Positions 1-6,168 of a stretch of 6,207 nucleotides of DNA are shown here, in pieces. How positions within the stretch are numbered: the stretch's first letter is position 1; the number at the start of each line of letters is the position of its first letter. A program made the translations under genes and the position numbers. Origin of the DNA: CBFGRU01 sp965651255 (GTDB taxonomy: Bacteria > Planctomycetota > Phycisphaerae > Phycisphaerales > SM1A02). Location: assembly GCA_965651255.1 (NCBI GenBank), contig CBFGRU010000192.1, forward strand, positions 1-6,207, written 5' to 3'. Under the pieces are notes generated by a model, which had not been told where the DNA came from, made no database searches, and was given only the letters and a program-made list of their open reading frames with translations.

Positions 1-102
1 CAGGGAACCGATTCTTGGCATATCCCGGTATCAGCGTCCGGTATGCTGAACATGCTATCGGCGTTGTTCTTGCCGAGTTGGCTTGCGTCATTCTTTTCAG
101 AC

Positions 103-108
103 AGGTGA
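103..108 (+). promoter_or_regulatory. Ribosome binding site that decides a GTG start at 116
   Basis: AGGTGA, continuing as AGGTGAT, is a perfect match to the 3' end of the AAGGAGGTGAT consensus that pairs with 16S rRNA. It lies 7 bases before the GTG at 116. Two other in-frame starts are less likely: the TTG at 83 has no purine-rich site before it, and the TTG at 110 would be only one base away from this site. Starting at 116 also gives a textbook signal peptide. Confidence 0.7.
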
Positions 109-115
109 TTTGCCC

Positions 116-3082
116 GTGCGAACAGGTCGCTTTCGTGCCGTACTTCTCGCTGCCCTCCTGCTGGCGCTGTCACCGGCTCTTTCGAGCAGAGCACAGTTGC
201 TGGATGAGGCAATCCTCAAAGATTTCGCGTTTCGCGAGATTGGCCCCGCCGCAACGACCGGACGCATCACGGATCTCGAGCTGCATCCCAACGACTCGGC
301 CACGTTTCTGGTTGCCTCGGCCTCTGGTGGTCTGCACCGGACCGTGAATCACGGCACGACGTTTGAGATCATCTTTCAGAACGAAGGGACGATCTCGATC
401 GGCGACATCGCGTATGCCCCGAGCAAGCCAGACATCATCTGGGTCGGGACGGGCGAAGCCAACAGCCAACGATCAAGTTACTGGGGCGATGGAGTCTACA
501 AGTCCGTTGATGGCGGCAAGACCTGGAAGAACATGGGTCTTCCCGAGTCTCATCACATTGGTCGCATCGTCGTTCACCCGACGAATCCAGATGTTGTGTT
601 TGTTGCTGCGCTCGGTCATCTCTATACCTTCAATGAAGAGCGCGGTCTGTATCGCACGACCGATGGCGGCGAAACATGGACCAGGGTGCTGTACGTTGAT
701 GAGAAAACAGGCGTCGTTGACGTTGCGATCAATCCGGAGAATCCGGACATCCTCTTTGCTGCCAGCTATGAGCGACTGCGCCGCGCGTGGGACTTCGATG
801 GCGCCGGGCCCGGAAGCGCCATTCACCGCTCGACGGATGGTGGGACGACGTGGGAGCGACTTGAAGGTGGACTTCCATCCGGCAACATCGGACGGATCGG
901 TTTGGATATCTACCGCACGAATCCTTCGATCATCTACGCCACAGTCAGTAATCAGAATTCCGCGGCTCCCGCACGTCGCGAAGGGGCCGGTGAGGAGAGC
1001 GACGAGCTTGGCTTCGACGGTCAACTCGTACAGGGCGGGTATCGAGTCACTGCGGTCGATGCAGAATCTCCGGCTGCCGCGGCCGGCCTGCGCGTGAACG
1101 ATGTCATCACCAGCGCGAACGGTGATGAACTCGCAGACTTCTGGGCGGTCCTCAAGGCGTTCGACAAACTCAAGGAGGCCGATCGAGCGGTTCTGAATGT
1201 TCGCCGTCAGGCAGAGTCACTGGTCATCAGCTACACGCTGCGCGAGCCGCCCCAGGAAGGCGGACCGATGATCGGCGGTGAGATCTATCGATCCGACGAT
1301 GGCGGTGATACCTGGACCAAGATGAACGACCGCTCGGTAAGCGGAGAACCTCCCTATTACTACGGACAGATTCGCGTTGATCCGAATGATGATCAGCGCA
1401 TTTACCTGCTCGGCGTGCAACTCTTCATGTCAGAAGATGGCGGCCGCAACTGGTTCCGCGGCAACTTTGCGCCGACCCTGCATGTCGATCACCATGCATT
1501 TGTGGTCGATCCGAAGAACTCCAATCGACTGCTCGTCGGCAATGATGGAAGTCTTGGCATTTCCCACGACCGAGGTCAGACGTGGGATCATTACGGCAAC
1601 CTCAACATGGCGCAGTTCTACGCGGTTGGTGTGGATATGAGTATCCCCTACCGCGTGTACGGCGGCACGCAGGACAATGGAACCTGGGGCGGGCCGAGCC
1701 AATCACGAAACCCGCGCGGAGCGACGAAGTTCGAGTGGCACCGGATCGGCGGCGGCGACGGCTTCTACGCGCAGATCGACCCGACGGACAACGCGACGGT
1801 GTACGCCGAGAGCCAGTTCGGTGTCATCTATCGAGTGAACGTGAACACCTGGGAACGATCGAGCATTCGCCCTCCGCAGAGTGAGCGCAACGGGCCGCGT
1901 GATCGGTTCAACTGGAACTCCCCGATTCTCATCTCCAGTCACAATCCACAGGTGATCTACTTCGGCGGCAACAAACTGTTCAAGAGTTACAACCGAGGTG
2001 AGGACTGGCTGATCATCAGCCCCGACCTCTCAACGGCCGATGCAGACAAACTGAAAGGCAACGTGCCGCATTGCACCATCACCACCATCGCTGAAAGCGT
2101 GTTTGATCCGCGCATCATTCTGGTCGGTACGGATGATGGCAATGTCCAGTGGACGCACGATGGTGGAGTGAACTGGACCAACCATGCGGAGAACTTTCCC
2201 GGCCTGCCCAGCCATTGGTGGGTCAGTCGGGTGGAACTCTCCCGGCATGATCGCAATACGGCATACGTGTCGTTCACCGGGTACCGTGAAGATGACTTCC
2301 GACCATTTGTCTACATGACAAAGGATGGCGGTCAGTCCTGGATCAACATCACATCCAATCTGCCGCAGGAACCGGTCAATGTGATTCGCGAGGATCCCCG
2401 CAATGCCAACGTGCTCTGGGTCGGAACGGAGCTTGGTGCATTCGTTTCCGTTGACCAGGGAGCAAACTGGACGCGACTGAAGAACAACCTGCCCACGATC
2501 GCGGTGCACGATCTCGTCATCCATCCGCGTGATCGCGACCTTGTTCTCGCGACGCATGGCCGAGGTTTCTTCATCATGGATGTCGCGCCACTTCAGGAAT
2601 GGACAACGGAGATTGTCGGCAAGCCCGCGCATCTCTTCACCGTGGAAGATGCGTATCAATGGCAGTTTGTCTCCACGCAGGGCGAAGATGGCGATCGAGT
2701 GTGGATTGCGCCCAACCCGGAGTACGGCACGACGATCAGCTTTCATCTCGGCGCAGACTATTCAGAGGGCGAGGTTCAACTCGTGATCCGTTCATTGAGT
2801 GGCGATGTCATTCGAACACTCGATGCTCCCCGGACGCGCGGACTTCATCGATTGAACTGGAATCTACGCGGCGATGCCCCTGAAGCGGATGGCGGAAATC
2901 AGGGCCGGCGCCGACGTGGAGCCCCGCTCATTGCAGCCGGCGAATACCAGGTTGCGTTGACGGTGAAGGGTGAAACTCAGACTCAGGCCGTGCACGTTCG
3001 GCGTGATCCGATCTCCTCCGCCACCGGACCGGCGATGGATCCCGAAACTCTTTCCGGATCCAGCGAGGAAGAGCACGACTGA
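116..3082 (+). CDS. Secreted Asp-box (BNR) double beta-propeller protein, sortilin/VPS10-like, with an inserted PDZ domain
   Basis: The GTG start gives 988 residues. Residues 1-26 form a signal peptide: Arg-rich start, Leu/Ala core, likely cut after SRA or ALS. I count eleven Asp-boxes (S-x-D-x-G-x-T-W type) beginning near residues 75 (degenerate), 129, 180, 238, 392, 438, 482, 623, 679, 734 and 777. This spacing fits the tandem propellers of the sortilin/VPS10-like family, as do the conserved GGGDGFY and THGRGFFIMD segments. Residues about 297-378 form a PDZ domain (LGF loop, SPAAAAGL, NDVITSANG) set between boxes 4 and 5. Residues about 867-964 resemble a FlgD-type Ig-like fold. The last 24 residues are a short acidic tail (SSEEEHD), whereas many relatives carry a longer helical end. 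Databases often call such proteins glycosyl hydrolases, but no catalytic set is visible, so the substrate is unknown. A role in binding outside the cytoplasmic membrane is inferred. The gene seems to stand alone. Confidence 0.9.
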   Translation: MRTGRFRAVLLAALLLALSPALSSRAQLLDEAILKDFAFREIGPAATTGRITDLELHPNDSATFLVASASGGLHRTVNHGTTFEIIFQNEGTISIGDIAYAPSKPDIIWVGTGEANSQRSSYWGDGVYKSVDGGKTWKNMGLPESHHIGRIVVHPTNPDVVFVAALGHLYTFNEERGLYRTTDGGETWTRVLYVDEKTGVVDVAINPENPDILFAASYERLRRAWDFDGAGPGSAIHRSTDGGTTWERLEGGLPSGNIGRIGLDIYRTNPSIIYATVSNQNSAAPARREGAGEESDELGFDGQLVQGGYRVTAVDAESPAAAAGLRVNDVITSANGDELADFWAVLKAFDKLKEADRAVLNVRRQAESLVISYTLREPPQEGGPMIGGEIYRSDDGGDTWTKMNDRSVSGEPPYYYGQIRVDPNDDQRIYLLGVQLFMSEDGGRNWFRGNFAPTLHVDHHAFVVDPKNSNRLLVGNDGSLGISHDRGQTWDHYGNLNMAQFYAVGVDMSIPYRVYGGTQDNGTWGGPSQSRNPRGATKFEWHRIGGGDGFYAQIDPTDNATVYAESQFGVIYRVNVNTWERSSIRPPQSERNGPRDRFNWNSPILISSHNPQVIYFGGNKLFKSYNRGEDWLIISPDLSTADADKLKGNVPHCTITTIAESVFDPRIILVGTDDGNVQWTHDGGVNWTNHAENFPGLPSHWWVSRVELSRHDRNTAYVSFTGYREDDFRPFVYMTKDGGQSWINITSNLPQEPVNVIREDPRNANVLWVGTELGAFVSVDQGANWTRLKNNLPTIAVHDLVIHPRDRDLVLATHGRGFFIMDVAPLQEWTTEIVGKPAHLFTVEDAYQWQFVSTQGEDGDRVWIAPNPEYGTTISFHLGADYSEGEVQLVIRSLSGDVIRTLDAPRTRGLHRLNWNLRGDAPEADGGNQGRRRRGAPLIAAGEYQVALTVKGETQTQAVHVRRDPISSATGPAMDPETLSGSSEEEHD

Positions 3083-3118
3083 TCGGCTCACGGAATCGAT
3101 TCTGCGTGTTCTCAATCC

Positions 3119-3134
3119 TTCACCGCGAGGTGAA
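3119..3134 (+). repeat. Perfect inverted repeat with GCGA tetraloop
   Basis: TTCACC, then GCGA, then GGTGAA makes a perfect 6-bp stem closed by a GNRA-type tetraloop, 36 bases after the stop codon of the propeller gene. It is not followed by a run of T, so it may protect the mRNA 3' end or be part of a factor-dependent end rather than act as a classical terminator. Confidence 0.5.
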
Positions 3135-3155
3135 CGTGGTAAGTCTTTGAGTCGC

Positions 3156-3169
3156 AAAAACTTGTTTTT
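3156..3169 (+). terminator. Weak terminator-like A5-CTTG-T5 palindrome
   Basis: AAAAA, CTTG and TTTTT make a 5-bp A-U stem with a CUUG loop whose 3' arm is itself a T-run. The stem is too weak to be a confident terminator. It could instead be an AT-rich element of the promoter region for the gene at 3308. Confidence 0.25.
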
Positions 3170-3295
3170 CAGAATCCTGTACGCTCTCCCCATGCTTGCG
3201 GTACATAGCACCTTGCAGAATTCAGCGTTGAGTTCTTCGCTGGTTGGCATCAAGGTCATGTGACTGCAGGATTGATCGCAGTCGAGAATCTAGGA

Positions 3296-3302
3296 AAGGG
3301 AG
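3296..3302 (+). promoter_or_regulatory. Ribosome binding site choosing ATG 3308
   Basis: AAGGGAG ends 5 bases before the ATG at 3308. The reading frame is open upstream to a GTG at 3260, but that start has no comparable site and would put 16 polar residues in front of the signal peptide. Confidence 0.7.
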
Positions 3303-3307
3303 AGAAG

Positions 3308-3994
3308 ATGCGAAAAGTTGGAAGACCGTGCACTTTGCTGTGCGCGCTGATCGGAGCCGGATCAATTGCGACGACGGCATTGGCGGGCTCGGGCAGCCAG
3401 ATCACCATCACCCATTACGACATCCTGAACGCTGCGCGCGCCGGGACTGGCGGTTGGAATCACAACTACAACGGAACGATCACCGACACCGGCATGGGTT
3501 CCGCCAATGGTGTCCAGTTTACCCGCGCTGACTATTTCGGCGGCTCGGGTACCTTGAACGACGGCATCATCGGTAGCGGAGTCGGCGACACTCAGCTCTT
3601 CGCGAACAACAGTTTCGCTAGCCCGGTCATCACGCTGCACCTCCCGGGGTTGTACTCCATCGATGACATCACGTTGTACTCCTTTGCGACCGGCAACTCA
3701 ATTCCAGGCGCGATTGCCGGTTTCGATGTGACCATCGGCGGATTCACCGAGAGCTTCAACAGCTCCGAGCCAACGGATAACAACGAGTTTGTCATGATCA
3801 CCGGTTCCACGCTCGACGGGATCGGAACCACGACGATTCAACTGTCGAATTTCATCCATGATGGCTCAAACACGCTGACGGAGCTCTTTGCCATCAGCGA
3901 AATCGTCATCAACGGCTCGCTCGTTCCTGCCCCCGGCGCGATCGCGCTTCTGGGGCTGGCCGGCCTGATCGGTGGACGGCGGCGTCGCGCGTAA
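3308..3994 (+). CDS. Exported protein with PEP-CTERM-like (VPAPGA) C-terminal sorting signal
   Basis: This 228-residue protein starts at an ATG with a good ribosome binding site. Residues 1-26 are a signal peptide (MRKVGRP, hydrophobic core, cut after ALA). The mature part, about residues 27-205, is rich in Gly, Ser, Thr, Asn and alternating hydrophobic residues and has no Cys. This suggests an extracellular beta-sandwich, perhaps of galactose-binding-like type, but I do not recognise the family. The end has three parts: V206-PAPGA, a hydrophobic stretch of about 12 residues and R224-R227. This architecture is known from PEP-CTERM proteins, which are transferred across the membrane and processed by an exosortase; here the Glu of PEP is replaced by Ala. 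Cell-surface or extracellular location is inferred. The gene ends at a strong terminator and appears to be transcribed alone. Confidence 0.85.
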   Translation: MRKVGRPCTLLCALIGAGSIATTALAGSGSQITITHYDILNAARAGTGGWNHNYNGTITDTGMGSANGVQFTRADYFGGSGTLNDGIIGSGVGDTQLFANNSFASPVITLHLPGLYSIDDITLYSFATGNSIPGAIAGFDVTIGGFTESFNSSEPTDNNEFVMITGSTLDGIGTTTIQLSNFIHDGSNTLTELFAISEIVINGSLVPAPGAIALLGLAGLIGGRRRRA

Positions 3995-4027
3995 GACGCA
4001 GAAGTATCGCTTCCAATCAAATGCACA

Positions 4028-4056
4028 GGGCGGCGGATTACTCCACCGCCCCTTTT
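4028..4056 (+). terminator. Rho-independent terminator of the exported protein gene
   Basis: GGGCGGCGGA pairs with TCCACCGCCC across a TTAC loop, giving a 10-position GC-rich stem with one C/A mismatch. It is followed by C and TTTTCTTGTT. It starts 33 bases after the stop codon at 3994. The T-tract is on the plus strand only, so it serves the plus-strand gene best. The same stem could block transcription arriving from the convergent gene that ends at 4080. Confidence 0.85.
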
Positions 4057-4079
4057 CTTGTTACTGCAAACAACCACAA

Positions 4080-5153
4080 TCAGTCGCGCGCAGAGGCCTG
4101 TTCGACCAGTTGCTGACCGAGCAGCACGGCCTTTGCTGCCGAATCCGCGCAACCGCTGGCATTCAATTCCTCGACCAGTCCGGGAATGCGACGAAAAGGA
4201 TCACCGCCCACCAGGATCGGCAGCTTCTCCAAACCTGCTGTCGCGCGCACCGCGAGAATCAACTCCCCGAGGTTGCGCAGGTTCAGCGTACTGGTGATGC
4301 TCACCGCGAGGAGATTTGGTTCCTTGTCTAACAGACAATGCACGATGTCCCGCGTCGGCGTGTTGGCGCCGAGGAGAATGGCCTGCCAACCCGACATCTC
4401 GAAGAAATCAGCCACCATTCGCACGCCAAGTGAATGCAGATCGCCGGAAATCGACGTTGCGACCAGTCGATACCCATTGGACTCCGGCGCGGCGCCGAAC
4501 GCGCGTAATCGAACCATCACCGCTTCCGTCGTGGCGGTTGCAAAGTGCTCATCCGCAACTGTCAGCTCGTTGAGATGCCACATCCGACCCACTTCGGTCA
4601 TGGCCGGCTGAAGGACATTCAGATACAGCTCATCGATCGGCGTCCCGTTGCGAGCGGCGTCCATGATGATCGCTTCCGCCCTCTGCCGCTTTCCTTCCAG
4701 AAGTGCTTCGAGATATCGCAGAATCAATTCGCCATGCGGCTGTTCGGGCGCGATCCGCTTCGGCCGACCGGAGGCGGGAAACTCGATCTCTTCCGCCTCA
4801 TCAATCAGTCGATTGATCGGCTCCCGCATCAACGCCGGCAGTTCCTCGCGCAGCACCTCATGCATGCACGCCACGCTGGTTGCCAGATCACGTTCACCAA
4901 CGTCCCGAGCCAGGTATGCTACTCCTGACCAGCGCAACGTCTCGGCATAGACCAGCGGCTGCCGCATGGCGACCGCCTGGGCTAAGTATGCAATCCGTGT
5001 CCTGACTTCCTCCGTCCATTGGCTCCGCCACTGCGGCCCGAAACGCTCCGGCAGAGACGCATCGCGGTCCTCATGGGCCGACACCGACCACTCCGCGAGG
5101 GCCTTCGCGATACTCTCGAGCGCATAACTCAGCTGTCGCGCGTTTTCATCCAT
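4080..5153 (-). CDS. Cobalamin (B12)-binding sensor protein, CarH-like light-sensing module without a DNA-binding domain
   Basis: The product has 357 residues and no signal peptide, so it is cytoplasmic. Residues about 1-125 are mainly helical and resemble the N-terminal sensory domains found in front of stand-alone B12-binding proteins (RsbR-N-like; a tentative likeness). Residues about 140-220 form the helical cap (B12-binding-2) with the Wx9EH motif: W192, E202, H203. H193 directly follows W192. Residues about 228-350 are the Rossmann-like B12-binding domain: D238-L-H240-S-L-G243 (DxHxxG, His being the lower cobalt ligand), S288-T-L290 (SxL) and G316-G317. In CarH the matching residues hold adenosylcobalamin and respond to light. 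No MerR-type helix-turn-helix, kinase, methyltransferase or GGDEF part is present, so the output must go through a partner protein. It converges with the gene ending at 3994 and diverges from the one starting at 5489. A corrinoid carrier protein is a less likely alternative because of the long N-terminal domain. Confidence 0.88.
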   Translation of the reverse strand: MDENARQLSYALESIAKALAEWSVSAHEDRDASLPERFGPQWRSQWTEEVRTRIAYLAQAVAMRQPLVYAETLRWSGVAYLARDVGERDLATSVACMHEVLREELPALMREPINRLIDEAEEIEFPASGRPKRIAPEQPHGELILRYLEALLEGKRQRAEAIIMDAARNGTPIDELYLNVLQPAMTEVGRMWHLNELTVADEHFATATTEAVMVRLRAFGAAPESNGYRLVATSISGDLHSLGVRMVADFFEMSGWQAILLGANTPTRDIVHCLLDKEPNLLAVSITSTLNLRNLGELILAVRATAGLEKLPILVGGDPFRRIPGLVEELNASGCADSAAKAVLLGQQLVEQASARD

Positions 5154-5173
5154 GGCGATCAGTATACTTCGCC
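5154..5173. repeat. Operator-like inverted repeat at the B12 protein promoter
   Basis: GGCGA (5154-5158) and TCGCC (5169-5173) are perfect inverted arms separated by 10 bases that contain the palindrome AGTATACT. The site covers the proposed -10 and abuts the start codon, where a bound repressor would block transcription. The arms are short, so chance is possible. Confidence 0.35.
5161..5166 (-). promoter_or_regulatory. Possible -10 element giving a leaderless transcript of the B12 protein
   Basis: On the minus strand TATACT (5 of 6 matches to TATAAT) is followed by seven bases, GATCGCC, and then the ATG at 5153. Transcription from such an element would start at or next to the A of the ATG. 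No Shine-Dalgarno sequence precedes this start, which fits a leaderless mRNA. No good -35 is seen at the usual distance, so the call stays tentative. Confidence 0.4.
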
Positions 5174-5425
5174 CGCCAGAGGGATCTGGAGTCAGGCAAT
5201 CTCCACCATGGCGCTAACCCATTTCCACCCCTCAGCGGCTTTTTCAACTCCCAAACCGACGAAGTACATGCCAATTCGCACCGCCGAAAGACTCATCCAT
5301 GTTGTCTATCCGCCCCACACTCACGGCGACCCAACACACCGCGTCGCACACTTTCGTGTAATCTCAGTTTCTTGTAGCATGTAGTATCAGTTGGAGGTAC
5401 AGTGGGTTATGTGGGCGTAGCAACT

Positions 5426-5465
5426 GTCGGAACAGGTGGGCGACCCGCGAAGTGTTCGCTCCGAC
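5426..5465 (+). promoter_or_regulatory. Potential structured 5' leader before the second exported protein
   Basis: GTCGGA (5426-5431) pairs with TCCGAC (5460-5465), and ACA (5432-5434) pairs with TGT (5453-5455), with a TCGC bulge on the 3' side. Inside lies GGG-CGA-CCC (5438-5446). The structure ends 23 bases before the start codon at 5489 and does not cover the ribosome binding site at 5474-5481. It matches no riboswitch class that I recognise. Confidence 0.3.
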
Positions 5466-5473
5466 GATGGAGC

Positions 5474-5481
5474 AGGGAGAG
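5474..5481 (+). promoter_or_regulatory. Ribosome binding site choosing ATG 5489
   Basis: AGGGAGAG lies 7 bases before the ATG at 5489 and has the same AGGGAGAG core as the site before the exported protein gene at 3308. The frame is open upstream to a GTG at 5402, but only the ATG start places the signal peptide at the N-terminus. Confidence 0.7.
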
Positions 5482-5488
5482 ACCAATC

Positions 5489-6136
5489 ATGAAGAAGTCG
5501 ATTTCGATCTTGGCCGGTATCACCGCCATGGCGGCGGCATCGTCGGCAATGGCAGGCACTGACTTTGTCATCCAGAACCCCGATCAGATCAACGGGCTGT
5601 TCGCCGACTCCACAGGCAGTTCGCCGAATCAGCGCGTGGCTGACAATTTCGTGAGCGAAGCATCCTGGTCGCTGGAGTACATCTCGTTCTGGGGCGGCTA
5701 CTTCCCCATCAACACGCCGGTCGTCGATTCATTCACCATTGAGTTCTACGCCGATGTCGCTGGCCTGCCCGGCGGTACCGCGGTCCACACCACCACCCTC
5801 ACCAATCTCGTCCGCACCGATACCGGCATCGATATCTTCGGCGTCGATGAGTATCGCTACGATGCCGACTTCGCCGCGCCCGTCAATCTCGGGGCCGGCA
5901 CGTTCTGGATCTCGATCACCAACAACACCGGCTTCGGAGCGAACGGCTCGTGGTTCTGGGAGACCAGCTCCGGTGGCGGAAACTCATCCTCATGGTCCCC
6001 CGATGGTGGAACCACGTGGAACGTTCAGCCCAATGGCCTGTCGATGATCCTCGGTGGCGTCATTCCCGCCCCTGGCGCGATCGCACTGCTCGGCTTGGCT
6101 GGCATCGCCGCCCCGCGTCGTCGCCGCTCAGCATGA
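5489..6136 (+). CDS. Exported beta-sandwich protein with PEP-CTERM-like (IPAPGA) C-terminal sorting signal
   Basis: The product has 215 residues. Residues 1-22 are a signal peptide (MKKS, Ala-rich core, cut after AMA). Residues about 23-190 look like an all-beta exported domain: DNFV, then an aromatic WGGYFP segment, TIEFYAD with LPGG, a D-rich middle, and GTFWISITNNTG. This pattern is familiar from planctomycete PEP-CTERM proteins of unknown function. Residues 170-177 (SPDGGTTW) match the Asp-box consensus exactly. The C-terminus has I192-PAPGA, a hydrophobic core and R210-R213. Its 13-residue core is identical to that of the exported protein ending at 3994, although the rest of the two proteins shows no clear similarity. 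Surface display after exosortase-type processing is inferred from the architecture. It is read away from the B12 protein gene, and no other gene follows within the window. Confidence 0.85.
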   Translation: MKKSISILAGITAMAAASSAMAGTDFVIQNPDQINGLFADSTGSSPNQRVADNFVSEASWSLEYISFWGGYFPINTPVVDSFTIEFYADVAGLPGGTAVHTTTLTNLVRTDTGIDIFGVDEYRYDADFAAPVNLGAGTFWISITNNTGFGANGSWFWETSSGGGNSSSWSPDGGTTWNVQPNGLSMILGGVIPAPGAIALLGLAGIAAPRRRRSA

Positions 6137-6147
6137 TGTAGCCTCCA

Positions 6148-6168
6148 CTGGAGTTCTTTGTACTCCGG
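6148..6168 (+). terminator. Weak terminator-like hairpin after the second exported protein
   Basis: GGAGT (6150-6154) pairs with ACTCC (6162-6166) across a TCTTTGT loop, and two more pairs (one a G-T wobble) extend the stem. It begins 11 bases after the stop codon. The bases that follow, CCTCTTGAA, are a poor T-tract, so termination would be inefficient or need a factor. Confidence 0.35.

Larger units (their letters stand above)
3083..3307. other. Intergenic region between the propeller gene and the exported protein gene
   Basis: No credible gene is present in these 225 bases. They hold a perfect 6-bp inverted repeat with a GCGA loop (3119-3134) and an A5/T5 palindrome (3156-3169). Neither is a convincing terminator alone: the first lacks a T-tract and the second has only A-T pairs. 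A promoter for the gene at 3308 should lie here, but I see no clear -35/-10 pair. Confidence 0.6.
5154..5488. other. Divergent control region between the B12 protein and the second exported protein
   Basis: These 335 bases hold a -10-like element and inverted repeat beside the minus-strand gene (5154-5173), a C-rich and G-poor stretch (about 5221-5340) and a structured leader in front of the plus-strand gene (5426-5465). A 58-codon open frame at 5208-5384 has no ribosome binding site and is not called. A promoter for the plus-strand gene should lie here. TGTAAT at 5357-5362 is a possible -10, but no matching -35 is visible. Confidence 0.6.

Noticed and set aside
83..115. Longer N-terminus of the propeller protein from a TTG at 83
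   Set aside because: It has no ribosome binding site and would put 11 extra residues in front of the signal peptide, while GTG 116 has a perfect site and an ideal signal sequence.
363..1097. Long plus-strand open frame overlapping the propeller gene in another frame (244 codons)
   Set aside because: The product is a low-complexity mix of Arg, Ser and Pro without domains, whereas the overlapping frame encodes repeated Asp-boxes.
2030..2746. Long open frame on the minus strand inside the propeller gene (238 codons)
   Set aside because: It is wholly antisense to a clearly coding gene, its product is rich in Arg, His, Met and Cys with no recognisable domain, and such frames arise from the codon bias of GC-rich genes.
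116..3082. Annotation as an active glycosyl hydrolase or sialidase
   Set aside because: Asp-boxes alone do not indicate enzymatic activity. I see no arginine triad or other catalytic arrangement typical of sialidases, and the layout fits the sortilin-like family better.
2970..3263. Open frame overlapping the end of the propeller gene, considered as a frameshifted continuation or a small gene
   Set aside because: Its product looks like translated intergenic DNA, shows no helical family tail, and has no ribosome binding site.
3260..3307. GTG start at 3260 for the first exported protein
   Set aside because: The ATG at 3308 has the ribosome binding site and begins directly with the signal peptide.
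5208..5384. Possible 58-codon His-rich small gene in the divergent region
   Set aside because: No ribosome binding site precedes the ATG, the composition follows the C-rich DNA, and there is no recognisable motif.
5402..5488. GTG start at 5402 for the second exported protein
   Set aside because: It would add 29 residues before a complete signal peptide, and the AGGGAGAG site points to ATG 5489.
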